Origin: Atopobium sp. oral taxon 810 str. F0209
GTDB lineage: Bacteria > Actinomycetota > Coriobacteriia > Coriobacteriales > Atopobiaceae
Direction of reading: 5' to 3'
DNA length: 63,033 bases
Assembly: GCF_000466405.1 (NCBI RefSeq)
Contig: NZ_KE952949.1
Location: 14,455-77,487 of the forward strand
Each line of letters opens with the position of its first letter. The stretch's first letter is position 1. The notes under the pieces are model-generated. The model was not told the DNA's origin. It ran no database searches and worked only from the letters and a program-made list of their open reading frames with translations. Below, piece by piece: positions 25,977 through 35,227 of the stretch. A program made the position numbers and the translations under genes.

Positions 25977-27140
25977 ATGCTCAATTTTACTTACTACGCA
26001 CCAACGAGGATTAACTTTGGCAAAGGTCAAATTTCTCATCTTGCGGAGTTGACCGAGAGCGGTTCGCGTGTGCTGCTGTGCTATGGTGGCGGCTCCATCA
26101 AACGTAATGGCATTTATGCTGATGCTCTACGCATTATGGGCGAAGCAGGACTTACGGTCTTTGAGTTGCCTGGCATCGAGCCCAATCCTCGTATTGAGAC
26201 GGTGCGTAAAGGTGTTCAGCTGTGTCATGACGAGCATATCGATATGGTGCTTGCTATTGGTGGTGGCAGCTCGATTGACTGTGCAAAAGTAGTTGCAGCT
26301 GGTGCTTGCTATGACGGAGACGCTTGGGATTTGGTGTTGCATCCCGAGCTCATCAAAGCGGCGCTGCCTGTGTATTCCGTGCTTACTCTTGCTGCTACGG
26401 GTTCCGAGATGGATGCGTTTGCGGTTATCACGGATCTCAGCAAAAACGAGAAGTGGGGTACTGGTTCGCCTCTTGTTATCCCCAAGATGTCTGTGCTAGA
26501 TCCGACTTATACTTTCTCGGTGCCAAAGCGCCAAACTGCAGCTGGCACTGCAGATATGATGAGCCACACCTTTGAGAACTATTTTCACTTTGAGCAGGGC
26601 TGTGAGTTGCAGGAATCCTTCGCTGAGAGCATTCTTAAAACTTGCATCAAATACGGTCCTATCGCGCTCGAGCAGCCCGACAATTACGAAGCGCGTGCCA
26701 ATCTGATGTGGGCATCAAGCCATGCTATTAATGGTCTGATTTCTGCGGGTTGCTCGCCTGCTTGGTGCGTCCATCCCATTGAGCATGAGCTCTCTGCTTT
26801 TTATGACATTACGCATGGCGAGGGCTTGGCGATTATGACGCCAGCTTGGATGGAACACATCCTTGACGACAAGACTGCGCCCGTCTTTGCACGTTATGCG
26901 CGTAATGTGTGGGGTGTTGAGGAAGCGGATGACATGGCTGCAGCAAGGGAGGCCATCGCTCTGACGCGCAAATTCTTCTTTGAGACGATGGGCATGCCTG
27001 CCACACTCAAAGCGGTAGGTATTAAGGATGATATCCACTTTGTCGAGATGGCAGAAAAAGCCGCCAAAGGTAGTCGCGGCTCATTTGTTCCTCTGTCCGC
27101 TCAGGACATTGTCGAAATTTACCAGTCTGCACTTGGCTGA
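25977..27140 (+). CDS. Iron-containing alcohol dehydrogenase (butanol dehydrogenase-like)
   Basis: A 387-residue NAD(P)H-dependent alcohol dehydrogenase of the group III/YqhD type that reduces aldehydes in fermentation. LCYGGGSIKRNG and LAIGGGSSIDCAK are the nucleotide-binding loops, and HPIEHELSAFYDITHGEGLA supplies the metal-binding histidines. AAAGGGGGAG precedes ATG 25977. It is a single-gene unit with its own terminator. The 226 bp before it hold no other feature I can name. Confidence 0.94.
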   Translation: MLNFTYYAPTRINFGKGQISHLAELTESGSRVLLCYGGGSIKRNGIYADALRIMGEAGLTVFELPGIEPNPRIETVRKGVQLCHDEHIDMVLAIGGGSSIDCAKVVAAGACYDGDAWDLVLHPELIKAALPVYSVLTLAATGSEMDAFAVITDLSKNEKWGTGSPLVIPKMSVLDPTYTFSVPKRQTAAGTADMMSHTFENYFHFEQGCELQESFAESILKTCIKYGPIALEQPDNYEARANLMWASSHAINGLISAGCSPAWCVHPIEHELSAFYDITHGEGLAIMTPAWMEHILDDKTAPVFARYARNVWGVEEADDMAAAREAIALTRKFFFETMGMPATLKAVGIKDDIHFVEMAEKAAKGSRGSFVPLSAQDIVEIYQSALG

Positions 27141-27153
27141 GCATTGAATGTGG

Positions 27154-27193
27154 GCATGCCGTGGGTGAATCATTGCTCACGGCATGCTTTTTT
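27154..27193 (+). terminator. Intrinsic terminator
   Basis: GCATGCCGTG (27154-27163) pairs with CACGGCATGC (27178-27187), followed by TTTTTT, just after the alcohol dehydrogenase gene. Confidence 0.92.
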
Positions 27194-27370
27194 GTGTGGG
27201 GTTTTGTGATAGTTTTTCTTTTAGCTCCGTTGTTATTTAGATTTGGGCGCCTCCTCGTCCTTACGGGCGATATGCACCATTACTCGATTTTCTATGCCGA
27301 ATGCGTACCGATGTGACTTCAAAGTGCGATCAATGTGGTGGTATGTAGCTCTGCTTGCTTACGCTGCTTG

Positions 27371-27812
27371 CCAAACGCCACATACTCTTTCAATCAACAC
27401 AGCTTTGCCTGTCAAAGCCACAGATTCTTTCAAGCAGAGTAGTTCTGCTTGCCAAAAGCCACAGATTCTTTCAGAAAAAATGTCAAAAGCCACAGATCTC
27501 TTCAATGGCCTTCACGTTTTCGCAGGTAGATTTTTTGGGCGTGAAGAGATGTGTGGCTTTTGGCTAAAAAAGTGAAGTAGAACGTGGCGTTTGACATCTG
27601 GCATGAAACAGAGTGTGGCGTTTGGCACTTGATATGAAAGAGAGCGTGGCTTTTGACATTCGGTATGAAACAGGATGTGGCTTTTGTTGCCTGGCATGAA
27701 GTAGAACGTGGCTTTTGGCATCTGGTGTGAAATGGAATGTGGCTTTTGCCGCCTGATGCGAAACGAAGTGTGGCGTTTGACAACCGATGTGAAACAAAAC
27801 GTGGCGGCTGAT
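27371..27812. repeat. Repeat cluster 2: outward-facing phased units around a conserved junction
   Basis: Right arm: nine GTGGC cores start at 27553, 27584, 27615, 27646, 27677, 27708, 27739, 27770 and 27801, every step exactly 31 bp. The repeat consensus is GTGGCKTTTGRCA, about five bases, then ATGAAACAGA-like sequence. Left arm: four reversed cores (GCCAC starting 27377, 27417, 27458, 27489) with steps 40, 41 and 31. The arms flank the 95-bp junction at 27472-27566. Unit sequence is degenerate while spacing is kept, so spacing seems to be what is selected. The cluster fills the gap between alcohol dehydrogenase and tRNA-Leu. Open frames through it lack start sites. Confidence 0.9.
27472..27566. 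repeat. 95-bp conserved junction of repeat cluster 2
   Basis: This central segment matches 62826-62920 at the same length, with about 13 differences. A 30-bp stretch (27521-27550, beginning CGCAGGTAGATTTTTT and ending GAAGAGAT) is identical in both. The facing inner units can form a long imperfect hairpin: a roughly 30-base arm on the left with AAAAGCCACA and TCTCTTCA pairs with the TGAAGAGA to TGGCTTTT side on the right. Confidence 0.85.
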
Positions 27813-27836
27813 TCGAATAAAGAGGAGCTCTGAAAG

Positions 27837-27858
27837 AAAAAAGGTCCCCGAAGGGACC
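27837..27858 (-). terminator. Terminator of tRNA-Leu
   Basis: On the minus strand GGTCCC-TTCG-GGGACC forms a tetraloop hairpin followed by TTTTTT, ten bases past the tRNA 3' end. Confidence 0.93.
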
Positions 27859-27867
27859 TGAAATTTC

Positions 27868-27958
27868 TGGTGTCGGAGGCGGGACTTGAACCCGCACGAC
27901 CTTTTAGTCAGTCACTAGCACCTCAAGCTAGCGCGTCTGCCAATTCCGCCACTCCGAC
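27868..27958 (-). tRNA. tRNA-Leu (anticodon GAG)
   Basis: A class II tRNA of 91 bases with encoded CCA. Acceptor GTCGGAG/CTCCGAC, D-arm GTGGCGGAATTGGCAGACGC, anticodon loop CTTGAGGTG with anticodon GAG, a long variable arm (GACTGACTAAAAGGTC) and T-arm GCGGGTTCAAGTCCCGC are all present. A terminator follows. Confidence 0.96.
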
Positions 27959-28149
27959 GTGGTTTCGAGCGAGGAATATAGTATCACGCCCACAGTATTT
28001 GGCAAGCCTAAATTTTGATTGGTTGTGGATTTTTTTCGACCGCGCTGGCCTCTCTTGTGAAGGAGCAGTTGAACGGCGTGTTTTTTTCGGCGTCTCGGGT
28101 ACAGTAATTCTCTAGATGCAATAAAAACGTAGCCGAGAGGGGAGGGTAC

Positions 28150-29730
28150 ATGGAGATTCGTTTCAAGAAGAAGTCTTCGCTGAACTTTGTACCCATGCCC
28201 CAGCAAGTCGCCAAACAGGGTAGCGATACATTACAAACGATTGCCACCAAACAAAACGATACAAAGCAGCAAACGACTGATACCAAGCAAAACGATGCGG
28301 AGCTTCAGCCATCACCAGTAAAGCAGAGCAGCCCAAAACCGCAGGTGCCTACTGTCAAGCAAAAAGATCCAAAGCCGCAGATGTCTGCTGCCAAGCAAAA
28401 AGATCCAAAGCTGCAGATGCTTGCTGCCAAACAGCACGATACAAAGCCGCAGACCCCTGCCACCAAGCAGGTTACCGCTCCACTACCTGTTTCCACAAAG
28501 CGCAGCAAAAAGCCTCGTCTCAAGGTGTCTGGTGCCAGCACCATGAGCAAAGCCCAGCGCGAAACTCGCGATCAGAGCATGGGCCAAGCGCGCAAAGGTC
28601 TTATCTTTATCGGTATAGCTACGATTGCCTACGCTCTGTATTTAGTATTTTCTGGACAGATGGGCGAATTTTTGACGGCGATGGCAGGCGTACGTCGTCG
28701 CTGGGTAGTTGCCGCTATACTTGCTTACGTGGTGTATTTTTTCTGGGGCGTACTGGCATATCTGCTTGCTGTTATCAGTGACCGCAGAAGTACGGTTGGT
28801 ATCCGCGATCTGATGAGTGTTGAAGCCTCGGGTATCTTTTTTTCCAACCTTACGCCAAACGGTGCTGGTGGTGCGCCGGCACAGATTTACCGCCTAACCT
28901 GCGCAGGACTTTCTGCAGGTGGAGCGGGTGCAGTGCAGTATACCCGCTTCATTATGTACGAGGCGGGCGAAGGCATTTTTGCTGCGCTGATGCTGCTTTT
29001 TCGTTGGGAATGGCTGACAACCACCTATGGCAATGTCACATTTATTGGCATGATTCTTTTTGGTTTCAAGGTCGTTGAGGTCGGTGGCCTTTTGCTGGTA
29101 TGCCTTCGCCCTGATTTTGTGCGTCGTGCGGGTAGTTGGATTATTCGCTTTGCTTCTCGTCATGGTTGGATGAAACGCACCGACCATTGGATTGATGTGG
29201 TGACGGTACAGGTGGGGGAGTTCTCCTCGGGCTTTCGACAGGCAGCGGGCAATTTGCGCAATATGTTGATGACCCTTGTAGTTACGCTGTTGCAGCTTGC
29301 CTGTCTGTATTCACTACCGTGGTTTGTTGCCCGTGCCTTTGGTCGCCAAGCAGATCTAATTACCTGCATGGCTTGCGGTTCGATGCTTGAGCTTTTGACT
29401 TCGGCCGTGCCACTGCCAGGTGGTGTTGGTGGCGCTGAGGGTGGTTTTGCCGTGCTCTTTGCACCTATTTTTGGTGCGCGCGTAGCTGCGGCTTTTGTAG
29501 TTTGGCGTATGGTGGAATATCTTTTGCCCATCTTGGCGACAGCGCCTCTACTTGGATTGCAGTCCAGCCATATTGCAAGTCTTGCCGCGCGTTGGGATCG
29601 TCTGCGTTACCGCCTCGCACAAGACTATTCTCAGCTCAGAGCAGGAAAAGGTTTCAGTCGCCAAGAGCATGTCAAAGTCGATCTTCGCAAGGCCCACTCC
29701 CGCGTCAAGCAGCGCAAACGTATATCATAG
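28150..29730 (+). CDS. UPF0104/LPG-synthase-TM-like membrane protein with repetitive N-terminus
   Basis: A 526-residue protein. Residues about 20-115 are a hydrophilic, Lys/Gln/Pro-rich tract of degenerate 12-residue repeats around AAKQKDPKPQM, probably cytoplasmic and disordered. From about 150 onward it is an eight-helix membrane domain of PF03706 (flippase-like), with FFSNLTPNGAGGAPAQIYRL and PLPGGVGGAEGGFAVLF as signatures. Relatives flip or synthesise lipids such as lysyl-phosphatidylglycerol; no C-terminal aminoacyl transferase domain is present. GAGAGGGGAGG precedes ATG 28150. Confidence 0.85.
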   Translation: MEIRFKKKSSLNFVPMPQQVAKQGSDTLQTIATKQNDTKQQTTDTKQNDAELQPSPVKQSSPKPQVPTVKQKDPKPQMSAAKQKDPKLQMLAAKQHDTKPQTPATKQVTAPLPVSTKRSKKPRLKVSGASTMSKAQRETRDQSMGQARKGLIFIGIATIAYALYLVFSGQMGEFLTAMAGVRRRWVVAAILAYVVYFFWGVLAYLLAVISDRRSTVGIRDLMSVEASGIFFSNLTPNGAGGAPAQIYRLTCAGLSAGGAGAVQYTRFIMYEAGEGIFAALMLLFRWEWLTTTYGNVTFIGMILFGFKVVEVGGLLLVCLRPDFVRRAGSWIIRFASRHGWMKRTDHWIDVVTVQVGEFSSGFRQAAGNLRNMLMTLVVTLLQLACLYSLPWFVARAFGRQADLITCMACGSMLELLTSAVPLPGGVGGAEGGFAVLFAPIFGARVAAAFVVWRMVEYLLPILATAPLLGLQSSHIASLAARWDRLRYRLAQDYSQLRAGKGFSRQEHVKVDLRKAHSRVKQRKRIS

Positions 29731-29796
29731 AGACAGATTAATTCGAGCTTGTCAGCTGCGTGGTAGATAGCTCGTTTTTATAGGAAGCAGGACATT

Positions 29797-30060
29797 TTGG
29801 CTAAAAAGAACTACTCACATATACGGGCTACACGCGGAGCGAGTGTACCTGCGGTTCTCGAAGCTCTGCTTGGCATCGTGTTGATTTGTTTGGCTGCATG
29901 GCAGCTCGGCGCCGACCAGTCACTTGCACCAGGCTTTATGGCAACGGTGTGCTACGTTGCGTTGCTCTTGGTAGGTGTTGCTTTGACTTATTTGGGCGTG
30001 GAACGCCAGCGCGATGCAAAGCATTCGGCTGGCGATAACGAAAGGGAAGTACGCCACTAG
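29797..30060 (+). CDS. Small membrane protein, two predicted helices
   Basis: An 87-residue protein starting at TTG 29797 behind AGGA. Two hydrophobic segments (about 18-39 and 49-70) and a charged tail are visible; no known family is recognised. It ends 19 bp before the ABC ATPase start, so it may be part of that transport operon. Confidence 0.6.
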   Translation: MAKKNYSHIRATRGASVPAVLEALLGIVLICLAAWQLGADQSLAPGFMATVCYVALLLVGVALTYLGVERQRDAKHSAGDNEREVRH

Positions 30061-30079
30061 ACCTAAAGGAATGACAGCG

Positions 30080-30781
30080 ATGGCCTTCGTTGAATTTCGT
30101 GACGTGCGCAAAATATATCAGATGGGTTCGGTCGAGGTTCATGCCGTCGATGGTATGAATTTTGAAATTGAAGAAGGTGAGCTCTGCGTTATCGTGGGTC
30201 CATCGGGTGCGGGCAAGACAACCGTGCTCAATATGCTAGGCGGTATGGATTCTTGCACGTCAGGCACAATCTTGCTTGATGGTAGTGAAGTTTCGGCAAT
30301 GAACGAGCGCCAGCTCACTCAGTATCGTCGTCATGATATTGGTTTTGTTTTTCAGTTTTATAATCTCGTACAAAATTTGACGGCGCTCGAAAATGTTGAG
30401 CTTGCAAGTCAGATTTGCCGCAATCCCTTACCAGCCGCGACTGTGCTTGCTGAAGTGGGACTCGCAGACCGCCAAGATAACTTCCCAGCACAACTATCGG
30501 GTGGTGAGCAGCAACGTGTGGCAATTGCGCGCGCTTTGGCCAAAAATCCCAAGCTACTGCTTTGCGATGAGCCAACGGGTGCCTTGGATTATCAGACAGG
30601 CCACCAAGTACTTAAGCTTCTGCAGGATAGTTGCCGCAAGAGTGGACGTACAGTTGCTATCGTGACGCACAACTCTGCCTTTACGCAGATTGCCGATCGC
30701 ATTATCAGTGTTCGTGAGGGTCGTGCAAAAAGCGTTGAGCTCAATGCTACGCCTGTCGACGCGATGTCGCTCGAATGGTAA
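30080..30781 (+). CDS. ABC transporter ATP-binding protein (MacB/LolD type)
   Basis: A 233-residue ATPase that powers the large permease encoded next. Walker [12 protein letters not shown]-loop [18 protein letters not shown], signature [15 protein letters not shown], Walker [13 protein letters not shown] and switch His IVTHNS are all intact. ATG 30080 with AAGGA nine bases before is preferred; ATG 30071 lies too close to the box. It precedes the permease by 15 bases. Confidence 0.94.
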   Translation: MAFVEFRDVRKIYQMGSVEVHAVDGMNFEIEEGELCVIVGPSGAGKTTVLNMLGGMDSCTSGTILLDGSEVSAMNERQLTQYRRHDIGFVFQFYNLVQNLTALENVELASQICRNPLPAATVLAEVGLADRQDNFPAQLSGGEQQRVAIARALAKNPKLLLCDEPTGALDYQTGHQVLKLLQDSCRKSGRTVAIVTHNSAFTQIADRIISVREGRAKSVELNATPVDAMSLEW

Positions 30782-30796
30782 GTGTGGGCAGCAATT

Positions 30797-33700
30797 ATGG
30801 CCAAGCGTCCTCACAATAGCCACAGTTTTAGGCGAGAAGTGATTCGCTCAATTCGCGGATCACTGGGACGTTTTTTGGCAATTATGGGTATCGTTGCGCT
30901 GGGTTGCGGCTTTTTTGCGGGTCTGCAGATGACTGGTCCAGACATGCGTGATGCGGCTGACCGCTGGTATGACGGAACGCGCCTTTGGGATTTGCGCGTT
31001 GTTTCTACACTGGGCTTTTCAAGCGAGGATGTAGCGCGCATTGATGCAACCCCTGGCGTTGAAGTCTCGATGCCTGCCAAATCTTGCGATGTCATGATGA
31101 GCCTAGGAGACGAGCAAATTGCAGCACGCATTACCTCAATTGATGTGAATGCGACTGTTGCATCAAAGGTTACAGGTCGTTATACCGTAGCTTCCAAGGA
31201 TGCGCGGTATCTTAATCGTCCAATGCTTCGCGAAGGCACGTGGCCCAAAGCTGCGGATGAATGCGTGATTTCTGCAGATGCAGTAGGGCATTTCAAGCTG
31301 GGAGATACAGTTGAAGTGCTCTACAGTACCGATAATTTGAATGACACGCTCGCAGTGCAGTGTTTCAAGGTAGTGGGCACGGTGAGTGCCTCTGACTATC
31401 CGTATACGGCGAGCTTTGGCTCAACGACTTTGGGTACAGGACAAATTGATGAGTATTTATACGTTCGTGAAGCTGCCTTCATCCAAGACTTGCCTTATAC
31501 GCAGGTCTATGTGCGGGTGCGAGGTGCTGAAGCGCAGCTGAGCGAGTCTTCTGCCTATGAAAAGGTGGTTGAAAAGGTCGCCGGGCGCCTGGAGGACCGT
31601 GAAGGAGAGCTTGCTCGTTCGCGCCAGGATGATCTTAAACTTGAGGCACAGACCAAACTTGATGACAAGCGTGCAGATTTTGATGCTCAGCGTGCAGATG
31701 CAGAAGCCAAGCTTGATGATGCACGGCAGCAGCTTGCTGATTCTTATAGCAAGCTTGAGGATGGCGAGACAAAGTATGCCTCGGGTAAGAAGAAGCGCGA
31801 TGATGGTGCTGCAGAACTCAGCCGTAAACGCGACGACGCTCGCAAGCAGTTTGCTGAAGCAGAAAAGAAACTCAATGATGGTAAAAAGCAGCTCGACGAA
31901 AAAGAAAAAGAGCTGCTAGCGAGTCTATCCGAACTAGATCCTGCCCCAAAAGATCTGTCTTCTGCAAAAGAGATAGTTGCAAGCAATCTAGAGCAGCTAA
32001 ATTCTGGTATAAGTCAGCTAGATCAAGGAATCAATCAGTTGAAGCAAGGCATCGATGGCCTTGCCCAACTAAAAGACGGTCTTGCTCAGGCACAGGATGC
32101 TGTCTTTCAGCTAGAGCAAGCCAAGCTACAACTTGGTCCTGCTTGGACGGAAGAGCAGGAACAACAACTGCTTGCCGCAAAAGCTCAGCTTGGGAGTTTG
32201 CAAACGCAGGTAGAGGCGCTCACAACTCAACTGGGGGATAATCCCGAAGCAAAGCTTTCCCAGCTTGAGACTCAACGCCAGCAGTTGGATGCTTCCCGCA
32301 GGCAGCTTACTGCTGCTGGAGAGGGCATTGATCAGCTACAGACTGCCAAAACAAAACTTCAGTCTGGTCGTGATGAACTTGCGACACAAAAGGCCGAAGC
32401 CAACAAAAAACTTGATGCTGCACAGGCAAAAATTGATGACGCAAGCGCGCAGTTAAGTAACTCTCGTACAAAGTTAGACGATGCTTGGACAAAGTATTAT
32501 GACGGCAAAGCAAGCTACGAACAAAATCGCACCGATGCGGATAAAAAGTTTGCTGATGCCGAAAATGATTTTGCTGAAGCCCAGCGCAAAATCGATGAAA
32601 TAGAGCTGCCCGATCTTTACGTACTTGATCGTACAAAAAGTGAGGGTGCGGTAACCTATCATGCAGATGCGCAGCGCATGGATCATATCGCGCGCGTATT
32701 TCCTCTAATGTTTTTCCTAGTAGCTGCTCTTGTATCGCTGACTACGATGACACGCATGGTTGAGGACGACCGAATACAGATTGGCACCTACAAGGCGCTG
32801 GGCTTTAGTACCGCAACAATCGCGAGTAAGTATTTAGTCTATGCGGCTGCAGCCAGCATTACAGGTGCAATCATTGGCACATTGGTTTTGACCCAAGTAT
32901 TACCTTCAGTTATCACGAGCTCTTATTCGATTATTTATGCTGTGCCTGAGCTCAAAGTTCCCCTGCCTATCGACCCTGTAATTGCGCTTTTTTCAGGGGG
33001 ATTGGGTGTTGGCGTGACCCTGCTTGCAACGTGGGGCGCTGTGGTCTCTAGTTTGCGTTCTACGCCCGCAGAGCTCATGTTGCCACGTGCACCCAAGGCG
33101 GGAAAGCGTATTCTTTTAGAGCGCATAGGCCCTATTTGGCATCACCTGTCCTTCTCATGGAAGGTTACTTTCCGCAATCTCTTTCGTTACAAGCGTCGTT
33201 TCCTGATGACAACGATCGGCATTGCGGGTTGTACGGCTTTGTTGCTGGTGGGCTTTGGCCTTCATGATTCGATCTGGGATATTATCGATCGACAGTTTGG
33301 ACCTGTGGTGCACTATGACACGACAGTCGGTCTTAATGACAGTTCGACTACGGCCAACGTAGATGCAGTGGCAAACTACCTTACAAGCTCAACGGATGCG
33401 AGCCACTTAGTGCGCGCTCGCCAAGAAAACCTGCAGGCAAGTTCTGCTTTTTATGGAAACAAACACTTGCGCATTCAAGTCATAATTCCGCAGGATTCCA
33501 AGGGATTTGATGAGGCGATTAGCTTTCAGGATCGTTTGTCGGGGCGTCGTCTAGACTTCAGCGATGATTCAGTTTTTGTTACCGAAAAAGCGGCGAGCTT
33601 GTTAGGCGTTTCGGTGGGAGATGAGATTGAGCTATACAAGCAGGACGCTATCGGTAGCGCAGTAGGCGAGCCTCAGCGTCTGCGTGTCACGGGTATTGCA

Positions 33701-34336
33701 GAAAACTACGTAGGTAATCTGGTATATGTGGGTTGTGCTAGATGGTCAAAAATTGGCAGCGCGCTGACAGATGGCAAGGATGCTGCCAATCCTGTCTTTT
33801 CTACGATTTTCTTTTCTCGTGGTGCTGCTACCAACAAAGAAAAACTTTCCGCCGGGTTGCATGATTTGACTGGCGTGTCGACCGTTGAATATGTGGATGA
33901 GACTATCAAGACGTATCGCTCGATGCTCTCGGTTGTCGATAAGGTTGTTGTCGTGCTGATTGTTTCAGCGGCGGCGCTGGCATTTATTGTGCTTTACAAC
34001 CTGACCAACATTAATATTGAGGAGCGAAAACGCGAGATTGCTTCACTCAAGGTGTTGGGTTTTACTCGCCGCGAGGTCTATGCCTATATCTTCCGCGAGA
34101 TTGGCATGCTTGCGATTATTGGTGATATTGCAGGCCTCATATTGGGTACCTTCCTTGAGCGATTTGTAGTAACTGCGGCCGAGGTTGATTATGTGATGTT
34201 TGGCCGTCTCATACATCTGACTAGCTACGGTTTTGCGTTTGGTCTGACACTGCTCTTTGCGGCTGCGGTTCTTGTGATGATGCGCCGTAAGCTGGATCGT
34301 GTGGATATGGTTGAAAGTCTCAAGAGCGTAGACTAA
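30797..34336 (+). CDS. FtsX-like ABC permease with a very large extracellular coiled coil
   Basis: A 1179-residue permease. A first helix (about 25-45) is followed by an extracellular domain, then a long Lys/Asp/Gln-rich coiled coil (about 270-600, many ADAEAKLDDARQQLADS-like heptads). Three helices (about 632-745) form the first FtsX domain, and the second FtsX domain lies at about 800-1165 (LTNINIEERKREIASLKVLG is its family motif). With the ATPase it forms a mechanotransmission-type complex, likely exporting or acting on the envelope. The coiled coil is long enough to span peptidoglycan. The family is common in Gram-positives, and the substrate is unknown. Confidence 0.88.
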   Translation: MAKRPHNSHSFRREVIRSIRGSLGRFLAIMGIVALGCGFFAGLQMTGPDMRDAADRWYDGTRLWDLRVVSTLGFSSEDVARIDATPGVEVSMPAKSCDVMMSLGDEQIAARITSIDVNATVASKVTGRYTVASKDARYLNRPMLREGTWPKAADECVISADAVGHFKLGDTVEVLYSTDNLNDTLAVQCFKVVGTVSASDYPYTASFGSTTLGTGQIDEYLYVREAAFIQDLPYTQVYVRVRGAEAQLSESSAYEKVVEKVAGRLEDREGELARSRQDDLKLEAQTKLDDKRADFDAQRADAEAKLDDARQQLADSYSKLEDGETKYASGKKKRDDGAAELSRKRDDARKQFAEAEKKLNDGKKQLDEKEKELLASLSELDPAPKDLSSAKEIVASNLEQLNSGISQLDQGINQLKQGIDGLAQLKDGLAQAQDAVFQLEQAKLQLGPAWTEEQEQQLLAAKAQLGSLQTQVEALTTQLGDNPEAKLSQLETQRQQLDASRRQLTAAGEGIDQLQTAKTKLQSGRDELATQKAEANKKLDAAQAKIDDASAQLSNSRTKLDDAWTKYYDGKASYEQNRTDADKKFADAENDFAEAQRKIDEIELPDLYVLDRTKSEGAVTYHADAQRMDHIARVFPLMFFLVAALVSLTTMTRMVEDDRIQIGTYKALGFSTATIASKYLVYAAAASITGAIIGTLVLTQVLPSVITSSYSIIYAVPELKVPLPIDPVIALFSGGLGVGVTLLATWGAVVSSLRSTPAELMLPRAPKAGKRILLERIGPIWHHLSFSWKVTFRNLFRYKRRFLMTTIGIAGCTALLLVGFGLHDSIWDIIDRQFGPVVHYDTTVGLNDSSTTANVDAVANYLTSSTDASHLVRARQENLQASSAFYGNKHLRIQVIIPQDSKGFDEAISFQDRLSGRRLDFSDDSVFVTEKAASLLGVSVGDEIELYKQDAIGSAVGEPQRLRVTGIAENYVGNLVYVGCARWSKIGSALTDGKDAANPVFSTIFFSRGAATNKEKLSAGLHDLTGVSTVEYVDETIKTYRSMLSVVDKVVVVLIVSAAALAFIVLYNLTNINIEERKREIASLKVLGFTRREVYAYIFREIGMLAIIGDIAGLILGTFLERFVVTAAEVDYVMFGRLIHLTSYGFAFGLTLLFAAAVLVMMRRKLDRVDMVESLKSVD

Positions 34337-34384
34337 GCACGCATCAGTGTATGCCGTAGCGTACTAATTTTGCAGGGGGATTGC

Positions 34385-35227
34385 ATGATTAAGCTCGTAT
34401 TGACCGATATGGATGGCACCGTTGTGCCTTTTGGCAAGATGAGCGTTTCTGATCGCACGATTGCTGCAGCTCACAAGCTGCTTGATGCAGGTATTGCCTT
34501 TGGGCCTGCGACGGGACGTCTGTCTTTTGATCTTGCCTCGTATTTTCGCAATGATGCCGATTGTTATCAGACGGGCGTTTTTGCCAATGGCAAGATGGCA
34601 CGTTATCAGGGTGAGACAATCTATTCTCAGCCAATGGATCCCAATCTGATGAATCGTTTGATCGAAGCTCTGCGAGATGTAGATGATTGCTTTGGCTTTG
34701 TCTGTACCCCCGATGAGAGGGGAGGCAGTACGTTTTCTGCGGTGGGGACCTCTCGCGCAAAAATTTTGAGCATGGTAGATGACACTCTGGTACCTCCCGA
34801 TATTGCAATCATTGATGAGCTTCCTGATCAACCCATTTATACGATGAGCCTTCTTTTTGGGGACTCATTAGGTAGCGTTGAGGAAGCAGTGCAAAAAATG
34901 CAGGATATTGTTCCTGAGTTTGACTACGTTTGTCCGTCCCCACATGTTTTGGATGTACTGCCTCGGGGACTTTCCAAGGCTGATGGCGCTGTAGCGTTGA
35001 TTGACTATCTAGGGTTAAGCCTAGATGAGGTTGTCTTTTTTGGTGATGCAGACAATGACATCACAACGCTTGAGCGTCTCACGCAAACCTTTGTGGTATC
35101 AAACTGCTCGGACGCTGCGCGCAAGTTGGGGCGCTGGCACATTGGAGATGCGGCTGATGACGCCCCAGCCCAAATCATGGAAGAGATTGCTGCTAGTGGG
35201 GGTCAGCTTCCTGCTATTGCTCGCTAG
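34385..35227 (+). CDS. HAD hydrolase, Cof subfamily
   Basis: A 280-residue sugar-phosphate-type phosphatase. The nucleophile motif is LTDMDGTVV at residues 5-13, and FFGDADNDITTLE is motif III/IV, with the C2 cap in between. Substrates in this family are phosphorylated sugars or cofactors. ATG 34385 follows GGGGG. The 3' end overlaps the convergent AAA ATPase gene by 14 bases. Confidence 0.92.
   Translation: MIKLVLTDMDGTVVPFGKMSVSDRTIAAAHKLLDAGIAFGPATGRLSFDLASYFRNDADCYQTGVFANGKMARYQGETIYSQPMDPNLMNRLIEALRDVDDCFGFVCTPDERGGSTFSAVGTSRAKILSMVDDTLVPPDIAIIDELPDQPIYTMSLLFGDSLGSVEEAVQKMQDIVPEFDYVCPSPHVLDVLPRGLSKADGAVALIDYLGLSLDEVVFFGDADNDITTLERLTQTFVVSNCSDAARKLGRWHIGDAADDAPAQIMEEIAASGGQLPAIAR

Noticed and set aside
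27371-27812. CRISPR array
   Set aside because: The units are degenerate, have no unique equal-length spacers, face two directions, and no cas genes are present.
27502-27897. Overlapping open frames of 69-131 codons on the minus strand through repeat cluster 2
   Set aside because: All three frames are open because the 31-bp unit lacks stop codons in reverse. There are no start sites or ribosome binding sites, and part runs into tRNA-Leu.
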